From: Schistosoma haematobium
Lineage: Eukaryota; Platyhelminthes; Trematoda; Strigeidida; Schistosomatidae
Direction: 5' to 3'
Assembly (NCBI RefSeq): GCF_000699445.3
Contig: NC_067202.1
Coordinates: forward strand, 10,225,458 to 10,289,457
Length of the DNA: 64,000 nucleotides
The notes beneath the pieces were generated by a model. That model searched no databases, was not told the DNA's origin, and saw only the letters and a list, made by a program, of their open reading frames with translations. This document shows, one piece after another, positions 45,503 to 57,992 of this stretch; the first letter of the stretch is position 1, and each line of letters opens with the position of its first letter. The position numbers and the translations under genes are program-made.

Positions 45503-46207
45503 TCACCCGCGAAATAATGTTGGGTCCTCATATACCCAAATAACAGTTAGTCTGATTCTATTCAAAGCATAGTTCCCGCATTGAGTAGAGGGTCCACTCG
45601 AACTGACTAGATGATGAGGATCAGCGACACTAGATTTGAGGTCATTAAGGTTTGATTCTTGTGAAACGTATTCATCAGACCTCTTCAAAACTCCATTAGT
45701 GGATAATAGATCACTAAAATAAACAGCATTTTTGAAATTTGTATCAGATCTGTGACCATTATTCGATGCACGGGACACATTTTCTGGCACGAGGGGTTCT
45801 TCTTGTGAGCTGGATGCCTCACTGTCTGCACATGTTTCGGGCACAGTGGGATTTGAACCCACGACAGGGAATGCTTTTGAATTGGACATTTCTGGATCGC
45901 TGGACGGATGATGAGCGACTGCCTCGTTTGCATTACTGATCATCAGGGATTCGTAGAGGCTTTTGTTTTCATATTCATACGTGCTGCAGTCATTTTCGAG
46001 TTCAGTATGCAAGTGAGAAATTAATTCATCAATTTCTTTCACATCTCCGAAACATTGGAGACTTAGCAGTCGCGTGCGTAAATTGTCCAAAACATTCAAC
46101 TGGCTCTCTCTGAAATGCTGCTGTTGGCGATCAAGTAGTAACTGCAATTGATCGGGAAGGATAGTCATTTTCTGAATCAGCAGGCTAATGAGAAATACTG
46201 TGATCAA
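45503..46207 (-). CDS. Gag-like protein, array copy 13
   Basis: Identical protein. Tyr85 TAC; sites A, C. Upstream LTR 46330-46688. Confidence 0.65.
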   Translation of the reverse strand: MITVFLISLLIQKMTILPDQLQLLLDRQQQHFRESQLNVLDNLRTRLLSLQCFGDVKEIDELISHLHTELENDCSTYEYENKSLYESLMISNANEAVAHHPSSDPEMSNSKAFPVVGSNPTVPETCADSEASSSQEEPLVPENVSRASNNGHRSDTNFKNAVYFSDLLSTNGVLKRSDEYVSQESNLNDLKSSVADPHHLVSSSGPSTQCGNYALNRIRLTVIWVYEDPTLFRG

Positions 46208-46751
46208 TTAACAACCAATGACTTCCAAGAACACCGACGATCAATCTGAATGCTGATTGGCCAAAATAATTATGCTGAATCTCGTCCAATTACAGGGTTC
46301 AAAACTTTCTCTACCCCGTCGCCAATTGTTGTAACGTGTGGACTGCAGGTTATGATAAGCAGCGTTTTATCGATCAGAATCAGTGACACGGAAAACACGT
46401 AGTGGACGACCTAGTGCCCTGATTGGTCCCGCTTCCCTGTCTAGCCCAGCCAGTTGAGTCCACAACGCGAGTCACAGCCTCTCAGTTATGAATCGTTATA
46501 TTCCAAACATACTCTGTTTATATACCAACCAAACAGACCACATCGTACCATAACAATAGAAAACAACATTTACACAATATTTAACAAGTGAAATAAATAT
46601 CGACCAATAGGGAGTGTACATTTAAGGTCCAAGGACATCATTAGACTTAACATGATAATGATTGGTATCTTATTCTGCATCCATTACACCTCCACATTTT
46701 TTGAAGATCCGGAGTTGATATCCGGATTTCTAAAATTTTCTGCGTCCGTCC

Positions 46752-47456
46752 TCACCCGCGAAATAATGTTGGGTCCTCATATACCCAAATAACAGTTAGT
46801 CTGATTCTATTCAAAGCATAGTTCCCGCATTGAGTAGAGGGTCCACTCGAACTGACTAGATGATGAGGATCAGCGACACTAGATTTGAGGTCATTAAGGT
46901 TTGATTCTTGTGAAACGTATTCATCAGACCTCTTCAAAACTCCATTAGTGGATAATAGATCACTAAAATAAACAGCATTTTTGAAATTTGTATCAGATCT
47001 GTGACCATTATTCGATGCACGGGACACATTTTCTGGCACGAGGGGTTCTTCTTGTGAGCTGGATGCCTCACTGTCTGCACATGTTTCGGGCACAGTGGGA
47101 TTTGAACCCACGACAGGGAATGCTTTTGAATTGGACATTTCTGGATCGCTGGACGGATGATGAGCGACTGCCTCGTTTGCATTACTGATCATCAGGGATT
47201 CGTAGAGGCTTTTGTTTTCATATTCATACGTGCTGCAGTCATTTTCGAGTTCAGTATGCAAGTGAGAAATTAATTCATCAATTTCTTTCACATCTCCGAA
47301 ACATTGGAGACTTAGCAGTCGCGTGCGTAAATTGTCCAAAACATTCAACTGGCTCTCTCTGAAATGCTGCTGTTGGCGATCAAGTAGTAACTGCAATTGA
47401 TCGGGAAGGATAGTCATTTTCTGAATCAGCAGGCTAATGAGAAATACTGTGATCAA
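46752..47456 (-). CDS. Gag-like protein, array copy 14
   Basis: Identical protein. Tyr85 TAC; sites A, C. Upstream LTR 47579-47937. Confidence 0.65.
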   Translation of the reverse strand: MITVFLISLLIQKMTILPDQLQLLLDRQQQHFRESQLNVLDNLRTRLLSLQCFGDVKEIDELISHLHTELENDCSTYEYENKSLYESLMISNANEAVAHHPSSDPEMSNSKAFPVVGSNPTVPETCADSEASSSQEEPLVPENVSRASNNGHRSDTNFKNAVYFSDLLSTNGVLKRSDEYVSQESNLNDLKSSVADPHHLVSSSGPSTQCGNYALNRIRLTVIWVYEDPTLFRG

Positions 47457-48000
47457 TTAACAACCAATGACTTCCAAGAACACCGACGATCAATCTGAAT
47501 GCTGATTGGCCAAAATAATTATGCTGAATCTCGTCCAATTACAGGGTTCAAAACTTTCTCTACCCCGTCGCCAATTGTTGTAACGTGTGGACTGCAGGTT
47601 ATGATAAGCAGCGTTTTATCGATCAGAATCAGTGACACGGAAAACACGTAGTGGACGACCTAGTGCCCTGATTGGTCCCGCTTCCCTGTCTAGCCCAGCC
47701 AGTTGAGTCCACAACGCGAGTCACAGCCTCTCAGTTATGAATCGTTATATTCCAAACATACTCTGTTTATATACCAACCAAACAGACCACATCGTACCAT
47801 AACAATAGAAAACAACATTTACACAATATTTAACAAGTGAAATAAATATCGACCAATAGGGAGTGTACATTTAAGGTCCAAGGACATCATTAGACTTAAC
47901 ATGATAATGATTGGTATCTTATTCTGCATCCATTACACCTCCACATTTTTTGAAGATCCGGAGTTGATATCCGGATTTCTAAAATTTTCTGCGTCCGTCC

Positions 48001-48705
48001 TCACCCGCGAAATAATGTTGGGTCCTCATATACCCAAATAACAGTTAGTCTGATTCTATTCAAAGCATAGTTCCCGCATTGAGTAGAGGGTCCACTCGAA
48101 CTGACTAGATGATGAGGATCAGCGACACTAGATTTGAGGTCATTAAGGTTTGATTCTTGTGAAACGTATTCATCAGACCTCTTCAAAACTCCATTAGTGG
48201 ATAATAGATCACTAAAATAAACAGCATTTTTGAAATTTGTATCAGATCTGTGACCATTATTCGATGCACGGGACACATTTTCTGGCACGAGGGGTTCTTC
48301 TTGTGAGCTGGATGCCTCACTGTCTGCACATGTTTCGGGCACAGTGGGATTTGAACCCACGACAGGGAATGCTTTTGAATTGGACATTTCTGGATCGCTG
48401 GACGGATGATGAGCGACTGCCTCGTTTGCATTACTGATCATCAGGGATTCGTAGAGGCTTTTGTTTTCATATTCATACGTGCTGCAGTCATTTTCGAGTT
48501 CAGTATGCAAGTGAGAAATTAATTCATCAATTTCTTTCACATCTCCGAAACATTGGAGACTTAGCAGTCGCGTGCGTAAATTGTCCAAAACATTCAACTG
48601 GCTCTCTCTGAAATGCTGCTGTTGGCGATCAAGTAGTAACTGCAATTGATCGGGAAGGATAGTCATTTTCTGAATCAGCAGGCTAATGAGAAATACTGTG
48701 ATCAA
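48001..48705 (-). CDS. Gag-like protein, array copy 15
   Basis: Identical protein. Tyr85 TAC; sites A, C. Upstream LTR 48828-49186. Confidence 0.65.
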   Translation of the reverse strand: MITVFLISLLIQKMTILPDQLQLLLDRQQQHFRESQLNVLDNLRTRLLSLQCFGDVKEIDELISHLHTELENDCSTYEYENKSLYESLMISNANEAVAHHPSSDPEMSNSKAFPVVGSNPTVPETCADSEASSSQEEPLVPENVSRASNNGHRSDTNFKNAVYFSDLLSTNGVLKRSDEYVSQESNLNDLKSSVADPHHLVSSSGPSTQCGNYALNRIRLTVIWVYEDPTLFRG

Positions 48706-49249
48706 TTAACAACCAATGACTTCCAAGAACACCGACGATCAATCTGAATGCTGATTGGCCAAAATAATTATGCTGAATCTCGTCCAATTACAGGGTTCAA
48801 AACTTTCTCTACCCCGTCGCCAATTGTTGTAACGTGTGGACTGCAGGTTATGATAAGCAGCGTTTTATCGATCAGAATCAGTGACACGGAAAACACGTAG
48901 TGGACGACCTAGTGCCCTGATTGGTCCCGCTTCCCTGTCTAGCCCAGCCAGTTGAGTCCACAACGCGAGTCACAGCCTCTCAGTTATGAATCGTTATATT
49001 CCAAACATACTCTGTTTATATACCAACCAAACAGACCACATCGTACCATAACAATAGAAAACAACATTTACACAATATTTAACAAGTGAAATAAATATCG
49101 ACCAATAGGGAGTGTACATTTAAGGTCCAAGGACATCATTAGACTTAACATGATAATGATTGGTATCTTATTCTGCATCCATTACACCTCCACATTTTTT
49201 GAAGATCCGGAGTTGATATCCGGATTTCTAAAATTTTCTGCGTCCGTCC

Positions 49250-49954
49250 TCACCCGCGAAATAATGTTGGGTCCTCATATACCCAAATAACAGTTAGTCT
49301 GATTCTATTCAAAGCATAGTTCCCGCATTGAGTAGAGGGTCCACTCGAACTGACTAGATGATGAGGATCAGCGACACTAGATTTGAGGTCATTAAGGTTT
49401 GATTCTTGTGAAACGTATTCATCAGACCTCTTCAAAACTCCATTAGTGGATAATAGATCACTAAAATAAACAGCATTTTTGAAATTTGTATCAGATCTGT
49501 GACCATTATTCGATGCACGGGACACATTTTCTGGCACGAGGGGTTCTTCTTGTGAGCTGGATGCCTCACTGTCTGCACATGTTTCGGGCACAGTGGGATT
49601 TGAACCCACGACAGGGAATGCTTTTGAATTGGACATTTCTGGATCGCTGGACGGATGATGAGCGACTGCCTCGTTTGCATTACTGATCATCAGGGATTCG
49701 TAGAGGCTTTTGTTTTCATATTCATACGTGCTGCAGTCATTTTCGAGTTCAGTATGCAAGTGAGAAATTAATTCATCAATTTCTTTCACATCTCCGAAAC
49801 ATTGGAGACTTAGCAGTCGCGTGCGTAAATTGTCCAAAACATTCAACTGGCTCTCTCTGAAATGCTGCTGTTGGCGATCAAGTAGTAACTGCAATTGATC
49901 GGGAAGGATAGTCATTTTCTGAATCAGCAGGCTAATGAGAAATACTGTGATCAA
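49250..49954 (-). CDS. Gag-like protein, array copy 16
   Basis: Identical protein. Tyr85 TAC; sites A, C. Upstream LTR 50077-50435. Confidence 0.65.
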   Translation of the reverse strand: MITVFLISLLIQKMTILPDQLQLLLDRQQQHFRESQLNVLDNLRTRLLSLQCFGDVKEIDELISHLHTELENDCSTYEYENKSLYESLMISNANEAVAHHPSSDPEMSNSKAFPVVGSNPTVPETCADSEASSSQEEPLVPENVSRASNNGHRSDTNFKNAVYFSDLLSTNGVLKRSDEYVSQESNLNDLKSSVADPHHLVSSSGPSTQCGNYALNRIRLTVIWVYEDPTLFRG

Positions 49955-50498
49955 TTAACAACCAATGACTTCCAAGAACACCGACGATCAATCTGAATGC
50001 TGATTGGCCAAAATAATTATGCTGAATCTCGTCCAATTACAGGGTTCAAAACTTTCTCTACCCCGTCGCCAATTGTTGTAACGTGTGGACTGCAGGTTAT
50101 GATAAGCAGCGTTTTATCGATCAGAATCAGTGACACGGAAAACACGTAGTGGACGACCTAGTGCCCTGATTGGTCCCGCTTCCCTGTCTAGCCCAGCCAG
50201 TTGAGTCCACAACGCGAGTCACAGCCTCTCAGTTATGAATCGTTATATTCCAAACATACTCTGTTTATATACCAACCAAACAGACCACATCGTACCATAA
50301 CAATAGAAAACAACATTTACACAATATTTAACAAGTGAAATAAATATCGACCAATAGGGAGTGTACATTTAAGGTCCAAGGACATCATTAGACTTAACAT
50401 GATAATGATTGGTATCTTATTCTGCATCCATTACACCTCCACATTTTTTGAAGATCCGGAGTTGATATCCGGATTTCTAAAATTTTCTGCGTCCGTCC

Positions 50499-51203
50499 TC
50501 ACCCGCGAAATAATGTTGGGTCCTCATATACCCAAATAACAGTTAGTCTGATTCTATTCAAAGCATAGTTCCCGCATTGAGTAGAGGGTCCACTCGAACT
50601 GACTAGATGATGAGGATCAGCGACACTAGATTTGAGGTCATTAAGGTTTGATTCTTGTGAAACGTATTCATCAGACCTCTTCAAAACTCCATTAGTGGAT
50701 AATAGATCACTAAAATAAACAGCATTTTTGAAATTTGTATCAGATCTGTGACCATTATTCGATGCACGGGACACATTTTCTGGCACGAGGGGTTCTTCTT
50801 GTGAGCTGGATGCCTCACTGTCTGCACATGTTTCGGGCACAGTGGGATTTGAACCCACGACAGGGAATGCTTTTGAATTGGACATTTCTGGATCGCTGGA
50901 CGGATGATGAGCGACTGCCTCGTTTGCATTACTGATCATCAGGGATTCGTAGAGGCTTTTGTTTTCATATTCATACGTGCTGCAGTCATTTTCGAGTTCA
51001 GTATGCAAGTGAGAAATTAATTCATCAATTTCTTTCACATCTCCGAAACATTGGAGACTTAGCAGTCGCGTGCGTAAATTGTCCAAAACATTCAACTGGC
51101 TCTCTCTGAAATGCTGCTGTTGGCGATCAAGTAGTAACTGCAATTGATCGGGAAGGATAGTCATTTTCTGAATCAGCAGGCTAATGAGAAATACTGTGAT
51201 CAA
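50499..51203 (-). CDS. Gag-like protein, array copy 17
   Basis: Identical protein. Tyr85 TAC; sites A, C. Upstream LTR 51326-51684. Confidence 0.65.
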   Translation of the reverse strand: MITVFLISLLIQKMTILPDQLQLLLDRQQQHFRESQLNVLDNLRTRLLSLQCFGDVKEIDELISHLHTELENDCSTYEYENKSLYESLMISNANEAVAHHPSSDPEMSNSKAFPVVGSNPTVPETCADSEASSSQEEPLVPENVSRASNNGHRSDTNFKNAVYFSDLLSTNGVLKRSDEYVSQESNLNDLKSSVADPHHLVSSSGPSTQCGNYALNRIRLTVIWVYEDPTLFRG

Positions 51204-51747
51204 TTAACAACCAATGACTTCCAAGAACACCGACGATCAATCTGAATGCTGATTGGCCAAAATAATTATGCTGAATCTCGTCCAATTACAGGGTTCAAAA
51301 CTTTCTCTACCCCGTCGCCAATTGTTGTAACGTGTGGACTGCAGGTTATGATAAGCAGCGTTTTATCGATCAGAATCAGTGACACGGAAAACACGTAGTG
51401 GACGACCTAGTGCCCTGATTGGTCCCGCTTCCCTGTCTAGCCCAGCCAGTTGAGTCCACAACGCGAGTCACAGCCTCTCAGTTATGAATCGTTATATTCC
51501 AAACATACTCTGTTTATATACCAACCAAACAGACCACATCGTACCATAACAATAGAAAACAACATTTACACAATATTTAACAAGTGAAATAAATATCGAC
51601 CAATAGGGAGTGTACATTTAAGGTCCAAGGACATCATTAGACTTAACATGATAATGATTGGTATCTTATTCTGCATCCATTACACCTCCACATTTTTTGA
51701 AGATCCGGAGTTGATATTCGGATTTCTAAAATTTTCTGCGTCCGTCC

Positions 51748-52452
51748 TCACCCGCGAAATAATGTTGGGTCCTCATATACCCAAATAACAGTTAGTCTGA
51801 TTCTATTCAAAGCATAGTTCCCGCATTGAGTAGAGGGTCCACTCGAACTGACTAGATGATGAGGATCAGCGACACTAGATTTGAGGTCATTAAGGTTTGA
51901 TTCTTGTGAAACGTATTCATCAGACCTCTTCAAAACTCCATTAGTGGATAATAGATCACTAAAATAAACAGCATTTTTGAAATTTGTATCAGATCTGTGA
52001 CCATTATTCGATGCACGGGACACATTTTCTGGCACGAGGGGTTCTTCTTGTGAGCTGGATGCCTCACTGTCTGCACATGTTTCGGGCACAGTGGGATTTG
52101 AACCCACGACAGGGAATGCTTTTGAATTGGACATTTCTGGATCGCTGGACGGATGATGAGCGACTGCCTCGTTTGCATTACTGATCATCAGGGATTCGTA
52201 GAGGCTTTTGTTTTCATATTCATACGTGCTGCAGTCATTTTCGAGTTCAGTATGCAAGTGAGAAATTAATTCATCAATTTCTTTCACATCTCCGAAACAT
52301 TGGAGACTTAGCAGTCGCGTGCGTAAATTGTCCAAAACATTCAACTGGCTCTCTCTGAAATGCTGCTGTTGGCGATCAAGTAGTAACTGCAATTGATCGG
52401 GAAGGATAGTCATTTTCTGAATCAGCAGGCTAATGAGAAATACTGTGATCAA
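51748..52452 (-). CDS. Gag-like protein, array copy 18
   Basis: Identical protein. Tyr85 TAC; first copy with T at the site 30 bases below the stop (51718, GATATTCGG), the other site still A. Upstream LTR 52575-52933. Confidence 0.65.
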   Translation of the reverse strand: MITVFLISLLIQKMTILPDQLQLLLDRQQQHFRESQLNVLDNLRTRLLSLQCFGDVKEIDELISHLHTELENDCSTYEYENKSLYESLMISNANEAVAHHPSSDPEMSNSKAFPVVGSNPTVPETCADSEASSSQEEPLVPENVSRASNNGHRSDTNFKNAVYFSDLLSTNGVLKRSDEYVSQESNLNDLKSSVADPHHLVSSSGPSTQCGNYALNRIRLTVIWVYEDPTLFRG

Positions 52453-52996
52453 TTAACAACCAATGACTTCCAAGAACACCGACGATCAATCTGAATGCTG
52501 ATTGGCCAAAATAATTATGCTGAATCTCGTCCAATTACAGGGTTCAAAACTTTCTCTACCCCGTCGCCAATTGTTGTAACGTGTGGACTGCAGGTTATGA
52601 TAAGCAGCGTTTTATCGATCAGAATCAGTGACACGGAAAACACGTAGTGGACGACCTAGTGCCCTGATTGGTCCCGCTTCCCTGTCTAGCCCAGCCAGTT
52701 GAGTCCACAACGCGAGTCACAGCCTCTCAGTTATGAATCGTTATATTCCAAACATACTCTGTTTATATACCAACCAAACAGACCACATCGTACCATAACA
52801 ATAGAAAACAACATTTACACAATATTTAACAAGTGAAATAAATATCGACCAATAGGGAGTGTACATTTAAGGTCCAAGGACATCATTAGACTTAACATGA
52901 TAATGATTGGTATCTTATTCTGCATCCATTACACCTCCACATTTTTTGAAGATCCGGAGTTGATATCCGGATTTCTAAAATTTTCTGCGTCCGTCC

Positions 52997-53701
52997 TCAC
53001 CCGCGAAATAATGTTGGGTCCTCATATACCCAAATAACAGTTAGTCTGATTCTATTCAAAGCATAGTTCCCGCATTGAGTAGAGGGTCCACTCGAACTGA
53101 CTAGATGATGAGGATCAGCGACACTAGATTTGAGGTCATTAAGGTTTGATTCTTGTGAAACGTATTCATCAGACCTCTTCAAAACTCCATTAGTGGATAA
53201 TAGATCACTAAAATAAACAGCATTTTTGAAATTTGTATCAGATCTGTGACCATTATTCGATGCACGGGACACATTTTCTGGCACGAGGGGTTCTTCTTGT
53301 GAGCTGGATGCCTCACTGTCTGCACATGTTTCGGGCACAGTGGGATTTGAACCCACGACAGGGAATGCTTTTGAATTGGACATTTCTGGATCGCTGGACG
53401 GATGATGAGCGACTGCCTCGTTTGCATTACTGATCATCAGGGATTCGTAGAGGCTTTTGTTTTCATATTCATACGTGCTGCAGTCATTTTCGAGTTCAGT
53501 ATGCAAGTGAGAAATTAATTCATCAATTTCTTTCACATCTCCGAAACATTGGAGACTTAGCAGTCGCGTGCGTAAATTGTCCAAAACATTCAACTGGCTC
53601 TCTCTGAAATGCTGCTGTTGGCGATCAAGTAGTAACTGCAATTGATCGGGAAGGATAGTCATTTTCTGAATCAGCAGGCTAATGAGAAATACTGTGATCA
53701 A
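52997..53701 (-). CDS. Gag-like protein, array copy 19
   Basis: Identical protein. Tyr85 TAC; sites A, C again. Upstream LTR 53824-54182. Confidence 0.65.
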   Translation of the reverse strand: MITVFLISLLIQKMTILPDQLQLLLDRQQQHFRESQLNVLDNLRTRLLSLQCFGDVKEIDELISHLHTELENDCSTYEYENKSLYESLMISNANEAVAHHPSSDPEMSNSKAFPVVGSNPTVPETCADSEASSSQEEPLVPENVSRASNNGHRSDTNFKNAVYFSDLLSTNGVLKRSDEYVSQESNLNDLKSSVADPHHLVSSSGPSTQCGNYALNRIRLTVIWVYEDPTLFRG

Positions 53702-54245
53702 TTAACAACCAATGACTTCCAAGAACACCGACGATCAATCTGAATGCTGATTGGCCAAAATAATTATGCTGAATCTCGTCCAATTACAGGGTTCAAAACT
53801 TTCTCTACCCCGTCGCCAATTGTTGTAACGTGTGGACTGCAGGTTATGATAAGCAGCGTTTTATCGATCAGAATCAGTGACACGGAAAACACGTAGTGGA
53901 CGACCTAGTGCCCTGATTGGTCCCGCTTCCCTGTCTAGCCCAGCCAGTTGAGTCCACAACGCGAGTCACAGCCTCTCAGTTATGAATCGTTATATTCCAA
54001 ACATACTCTGTTTATATACCAACCAAACAGACCACATCGTACCATAACAATAGAAAACAACATTTACACAATATTTAACAAGTGAAATAAATATCGACCA
54101 ATAGGGAGTGTACATTTAAGGTCCAAGGACATCATTAGACTTAACATGATAATGATTGGTATCTTATTCTGCATCCATTACACCTCCACATTTTTTGAAG
54201 ATCCGGAGTTGATATCCGGATTTCTAAAATTTTCTGCGTCCGTCC

Positions 54246-54950
54246 TCACCCGCGAAATAATGTTGGGTCCTCATATACCCAAATAACAGTTAGTCTGATT
54301 CTATTCAAAGCATAGTTCCCGCATTGAGTAGAGGGTCCACTCGAACTGACTAGATGATGAGGATCAGCGACACTAGATTTGAGGTCATTAAGGTTTGATT
54401 CTTGTGAAACGTATTCATCAGACCTCTTCAAAACTCCATTAGTGGATAATAGATCACTAAAATAAACAGCATTTTTGAAATTTGTATCAGATCTGTGACC
54501 ATTATTCGATGCACGGGACACATTTTCTGGCACGAGGGGTTCTTCTTGTGAGCTGGATGCCTCACTGTCTGCACATGTTTCGGGCACAGTGGGATTTGAA
54601 CCCACGACAGGGAATGCTTTTGAATTGGACATTTCTGGATCGCTGGACGGATGATGAGCGACTGCCTCGTTTGCATTACTGATCATCAGGGATTCGTAGA
54701 GGCTTTTGTTTTCATATTCATACGTGCTGCAGTCATTTTCGAGTTCAGTATGCAAGTGAGAAATTAATTCATCAATTTCTTTCACATCTCCGAAACATTG
54801 GAGACTTAGCAGTCGCGTGCGTAAATTGTCCAAAACATTCAACTGGCTCTCTCTGAAATGCTGCTGTTGGCGATCAAGTAGTAACTGCAATTGATCGGGA
54901 AGGATAGTCATTTTCTGAATCAGCAGGCTAATGAGAAATACTGTGATCAA
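54246..54950 (-). CDS. Gag-like protein, array copy 20
   Basis: Identical protein. Tyr85 TAC; sites A, C. Upstream LTR 55073-55431. Confidence 0.65.
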   Translation of the reverse strand: MITVFLISLLIQKMTILPDQLQLLLDRQQQHFRESQLNVLDNLRTRLLSLQCFGDVKEIDELISHLHTELENDCSTYEYENKSLYESLMISNANEAVAHHPSSDPEMSNSKAFPVVGSNPTVPETCADSEASSSQEEPLVPENVSRASNNGHRSDTNFKNAVYFSDLLSTNGVLKRSDEYVSQESNLNDLKSSVADPHHLVSSSGPSTQCGNYALNRIRLTVIWVYEDPTLFRG

Positions 54951-55494
54951 TTAACAACCAATGACTTCCAAGAACACCGACGATCAATCTGAATGCTGAT
55001 TGGCCAAAATAATTATGCTGAATCTCGTCCAATTACAGGGTTCAAAACTTTCTCTACCCCGTCGCCAATTGTTGTAACGTGTGGACTGCAGGTTATGATA
55101 AGCAGCGTTTTATCGATCAGAATCAGTGACACGGAAAACACGTAGTGGACGACCTAGTGCCCTGATTGGTCCCGCTTCCCTGTCTAGCCCAGCCAGTTGA
55201 GTCCACAACGCGAGTCACAGCCTCTCAGTTATGAATCGTTATATTCCAAACATACTCTGTTTATATACCAACCAAACAGACCACATCGTACCATAACAAT
55301 AGAAAACAACATTTACACAATATTTAACAAGTGAAATAAATATCGACCAATAGGGAGTGTACATTTAAGGTCCAAGGACATCATTAGACTTAACATGATA
55401 ATGATTGGTATCTTATTCTGCATCCATTACACCTCCACATTTTTTGCAGATCCGGAGTTGATATTCGGATTTCTAAAATTTTCTGCGTCCGTCC

Positions 55495-56199
55495 TCACCC
55501 GCGAAATAATGTTGGGTCCTCATATACCCAAATAACAGTTAGTCTGATTCTATTCAAAGCATAGTTCCCGCATTGAGTAGAGGGTCCACTCGAACTGACT
55601 AGATGATGAGGATCAGCGACACTAGATTTGAGGTCATTAAGGTTTGATTCTTGTGAAACGTATTCATCAGACCTCTTCAAAACTCCATTAGTGGATAATA
55701 GATCACTAAAATAAACAGCATTTTTGAAATTTGTATCAGATCTGTGACCATTATTCGATGCACGGGACACATTTTCTGGCACGAGGGGTTCTTCTTGTGA
55801 GCTGGATGCCTCACTGTCTGCACATGTTTCGGGCACAGTGGGATTTGAACCCACGACAGGGAATGCTTTTGAATTGGACATTTCTGGATCGCTGGACGGA
55901 TGATGAGCGACTGCCTCGTTTGCATTACTGATCATCAGGGATTCGTAGAGGCTTTTGTTTTCATATTCATACGTGCTGCAGTCATTTTCGAGTTCAGTAT
56001 GCAAGTGAGAAATTAATTCATCAATTTCTTTCACATCTCCGAAACATTGGAGACTTAGCAGTCGCGTGCGTAAATTGTCCAAAACATTCAACTGGCTCTC
56101 TCTGAAATGCTGCTGTTGGCGATCAAGTAGTAACTGCAATTGATCGGGAAGGATAGTCATTTTCTGAATCAGCAGGCTAATGAGAAATACTGTGATCAA
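55495..56199 (-). CDS. Gag-like protein, array copy 21
   Basis: Identical protein. Tyr85 TAC; first copy with both derived bases (C at 55447, T at 55465). Upstream LTR 56322-56680. Confidence 0.65.
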   Translation of the reverse strand: MITVFLISLLIQKMTILPDQLQLLLDRQQQHFRESQLNVLDNLRTRLLSLQCFGDVKEIDELISHLHTELENDCSTYEYENKSLYESLMISNANEAVAHHPSSDPEMSNSKAFPVVGSNPTVPETCADSEASSSQEEPLVPENVSRASNNGHRSDTNFKNAVYFSDLLSTNGVLKRSDEYVSQESNLNDLKSSVADPHHLVSSSGPSTQCGNYALNRIRLTVIWVYEDPTLFRG

Positions 56200-56743
56200 T
56201 TAACAACCAATGACTTCCAAGAACACCGACGATCAATCTGAATGCTGATTGGCCAAAATAATTATGCTGAATCTCGTCCAATTACAGGGTTCAAAACTTT
56301 CTCTACCCCGTCGCCAATTGTTGTAACGTGTGGACTGCAGGTTATGATAAGCAGCGTTTTATCGATCAGAATCAGTGACACGGAAAACACGTAGTGGACG
56401 ACCTAGTGCCCTGATTGGTCCCGCTTCCCTGTCTAGCCCAGCCAGTTGAGTCCACAACGCGAGTCACAGCCTCTCAGTTATGAATCGTTATATTCCAAAC
56501 ATACTCTGTTTATATACCAACCAAACAGACCACATCGTACCATAACAATAGAAAACAACATTTACACAATATTTAACAAGTGAAATAAATATCGACCAAT
56601 AGGGAGTGTACATTTAAGGTCCAAGGACATCATTAGACTTAACATGATAATGATTGGTATCTTATTCTGCATCCATTACACCTCCACATTTTTTGCAGAT
56701 CCGGAGTTGATATTCGGATTTCTAAAATTTTCTGCGTCCGTCC

Positions 56744-57448
56744 TCACCCGCGAAATAATGTTGGGTCCTCATATACCCAAATAACAGTTAGTCTGATTCT
56801 ATTCAAAGCATAGTTCCCGCATTGAGTAGAGGGTCCACTCGAACTGACTAGATGATGAGGATCAGCGACACTAGATTTGAGGTCATTAAGGTTTGATTCT
56901 TGTGAAACGTATTCATCAGACCTCTTCAAAACTCCATTAGTGGATAATAGATCACTAAAATAAACAGCATTTTTGAAATTTGTATCAGATCTGTGACCAT
57001 TATTCGATGCACGGGACACATTTTCTGGCACGAGGGGTTCTTCTTGTGAGCTGGATGCCTCACTGTCTGCACATGTTTCGGGCACAGTGGGATTTGAACC
57101 CACGACAGGGAATGCTTTTGAATTGGACATTTCTGGATCGCTGGACGGATGATGAGCGACTGCCTCGTTTGCATTACTGATCATCAGGGATTCGTAGAGG
57201 CTTTTGTTTTCATATTCATACGTGCTGCAGTCATTTTCGAGTTCAGTATGCAAGTGAGAAATTAATTCATCAATTTCTTTCACATCTCCGAAACATTGGA
57301 GACTTAGCAGTCGCGTGCGTAAATTGTCCAAAACATTCAACTGGCTCTCTCTGAAATGCTGCTGTTGGCGATCAAGTAGTAACTGCAATTGATCGGGAAG
57401 GATAGTCATTTTCTGAATCAGCAGGCTAATGAGAAATACTGTGATCAA
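56744..57448 (-). CDS. Gag-like protein, array copy 22
   Basis: Identical protein. Tyr85 TAC; sites C, T. Upstream LTR 57571-57929. Confidence 0.65.
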   Translation of the reverse strand: MITVFLISLLIQKMTILPDQLQLLLDRQQQHFRESQLNVLDNLRTRLLSLQCFGDVKEIDELISHLHTELENDCSTYEYENKSLYESLMISNANEAVAHHPSSDPEMSNSKAFPVVGSNPTVPETCADSEASSSQEEPLVPENVSRASNNGHRSDTNFKNAVYFSDLLSTNGVLKRSDEYVSQESNLNDLKSSVADPHHLVSSSGPSTQCGNYALNRIRLTVIWVYEDPTLFRG

Positions 57449-57992
57449 TTAACAACCAATGACTTCCAAGAACACCGACGATCAATCTGAATGCTGATTG
57501 GCCAAAATAATTATGCTGAATCTCGTCCAATTACAGGGTTCAAAACTTTCTCTACCCCGTCGCCAATTGTTGTAACGTGTGGACTGCAGGTTATGATAAG
57601 CAGCGTTTTATCGATCAGAATCAGTGACACGGAAAACACGTAGTGGACGACCTAGTGCCCTGATTGGTCCCGCTTCCCTGTCTAGCCCAGCCAGTTGAGT
57701 CCACAACGCGAGTCACAGCCTCTCAGTTATGAATCGTTATATTCCAAACATACTCTGTTTATATACCAACCAAACAGACCACATCGTACCATAACAATAG
57801 AAAACAACATTTACACAATATTTAACAAGTGAAATAAATATCGACCAATAGGGAGTGTACATTTAAGGTCCAAGGACATCATTAGACTTAACATGATAAT
57901 GATTGGTATCTTATTCTGCATCCATTACACCTCCACATTTTTTGAAGATCCGGAGTTGATATTCGGATTTCTAAAATTTTCTGCGTCCGTCC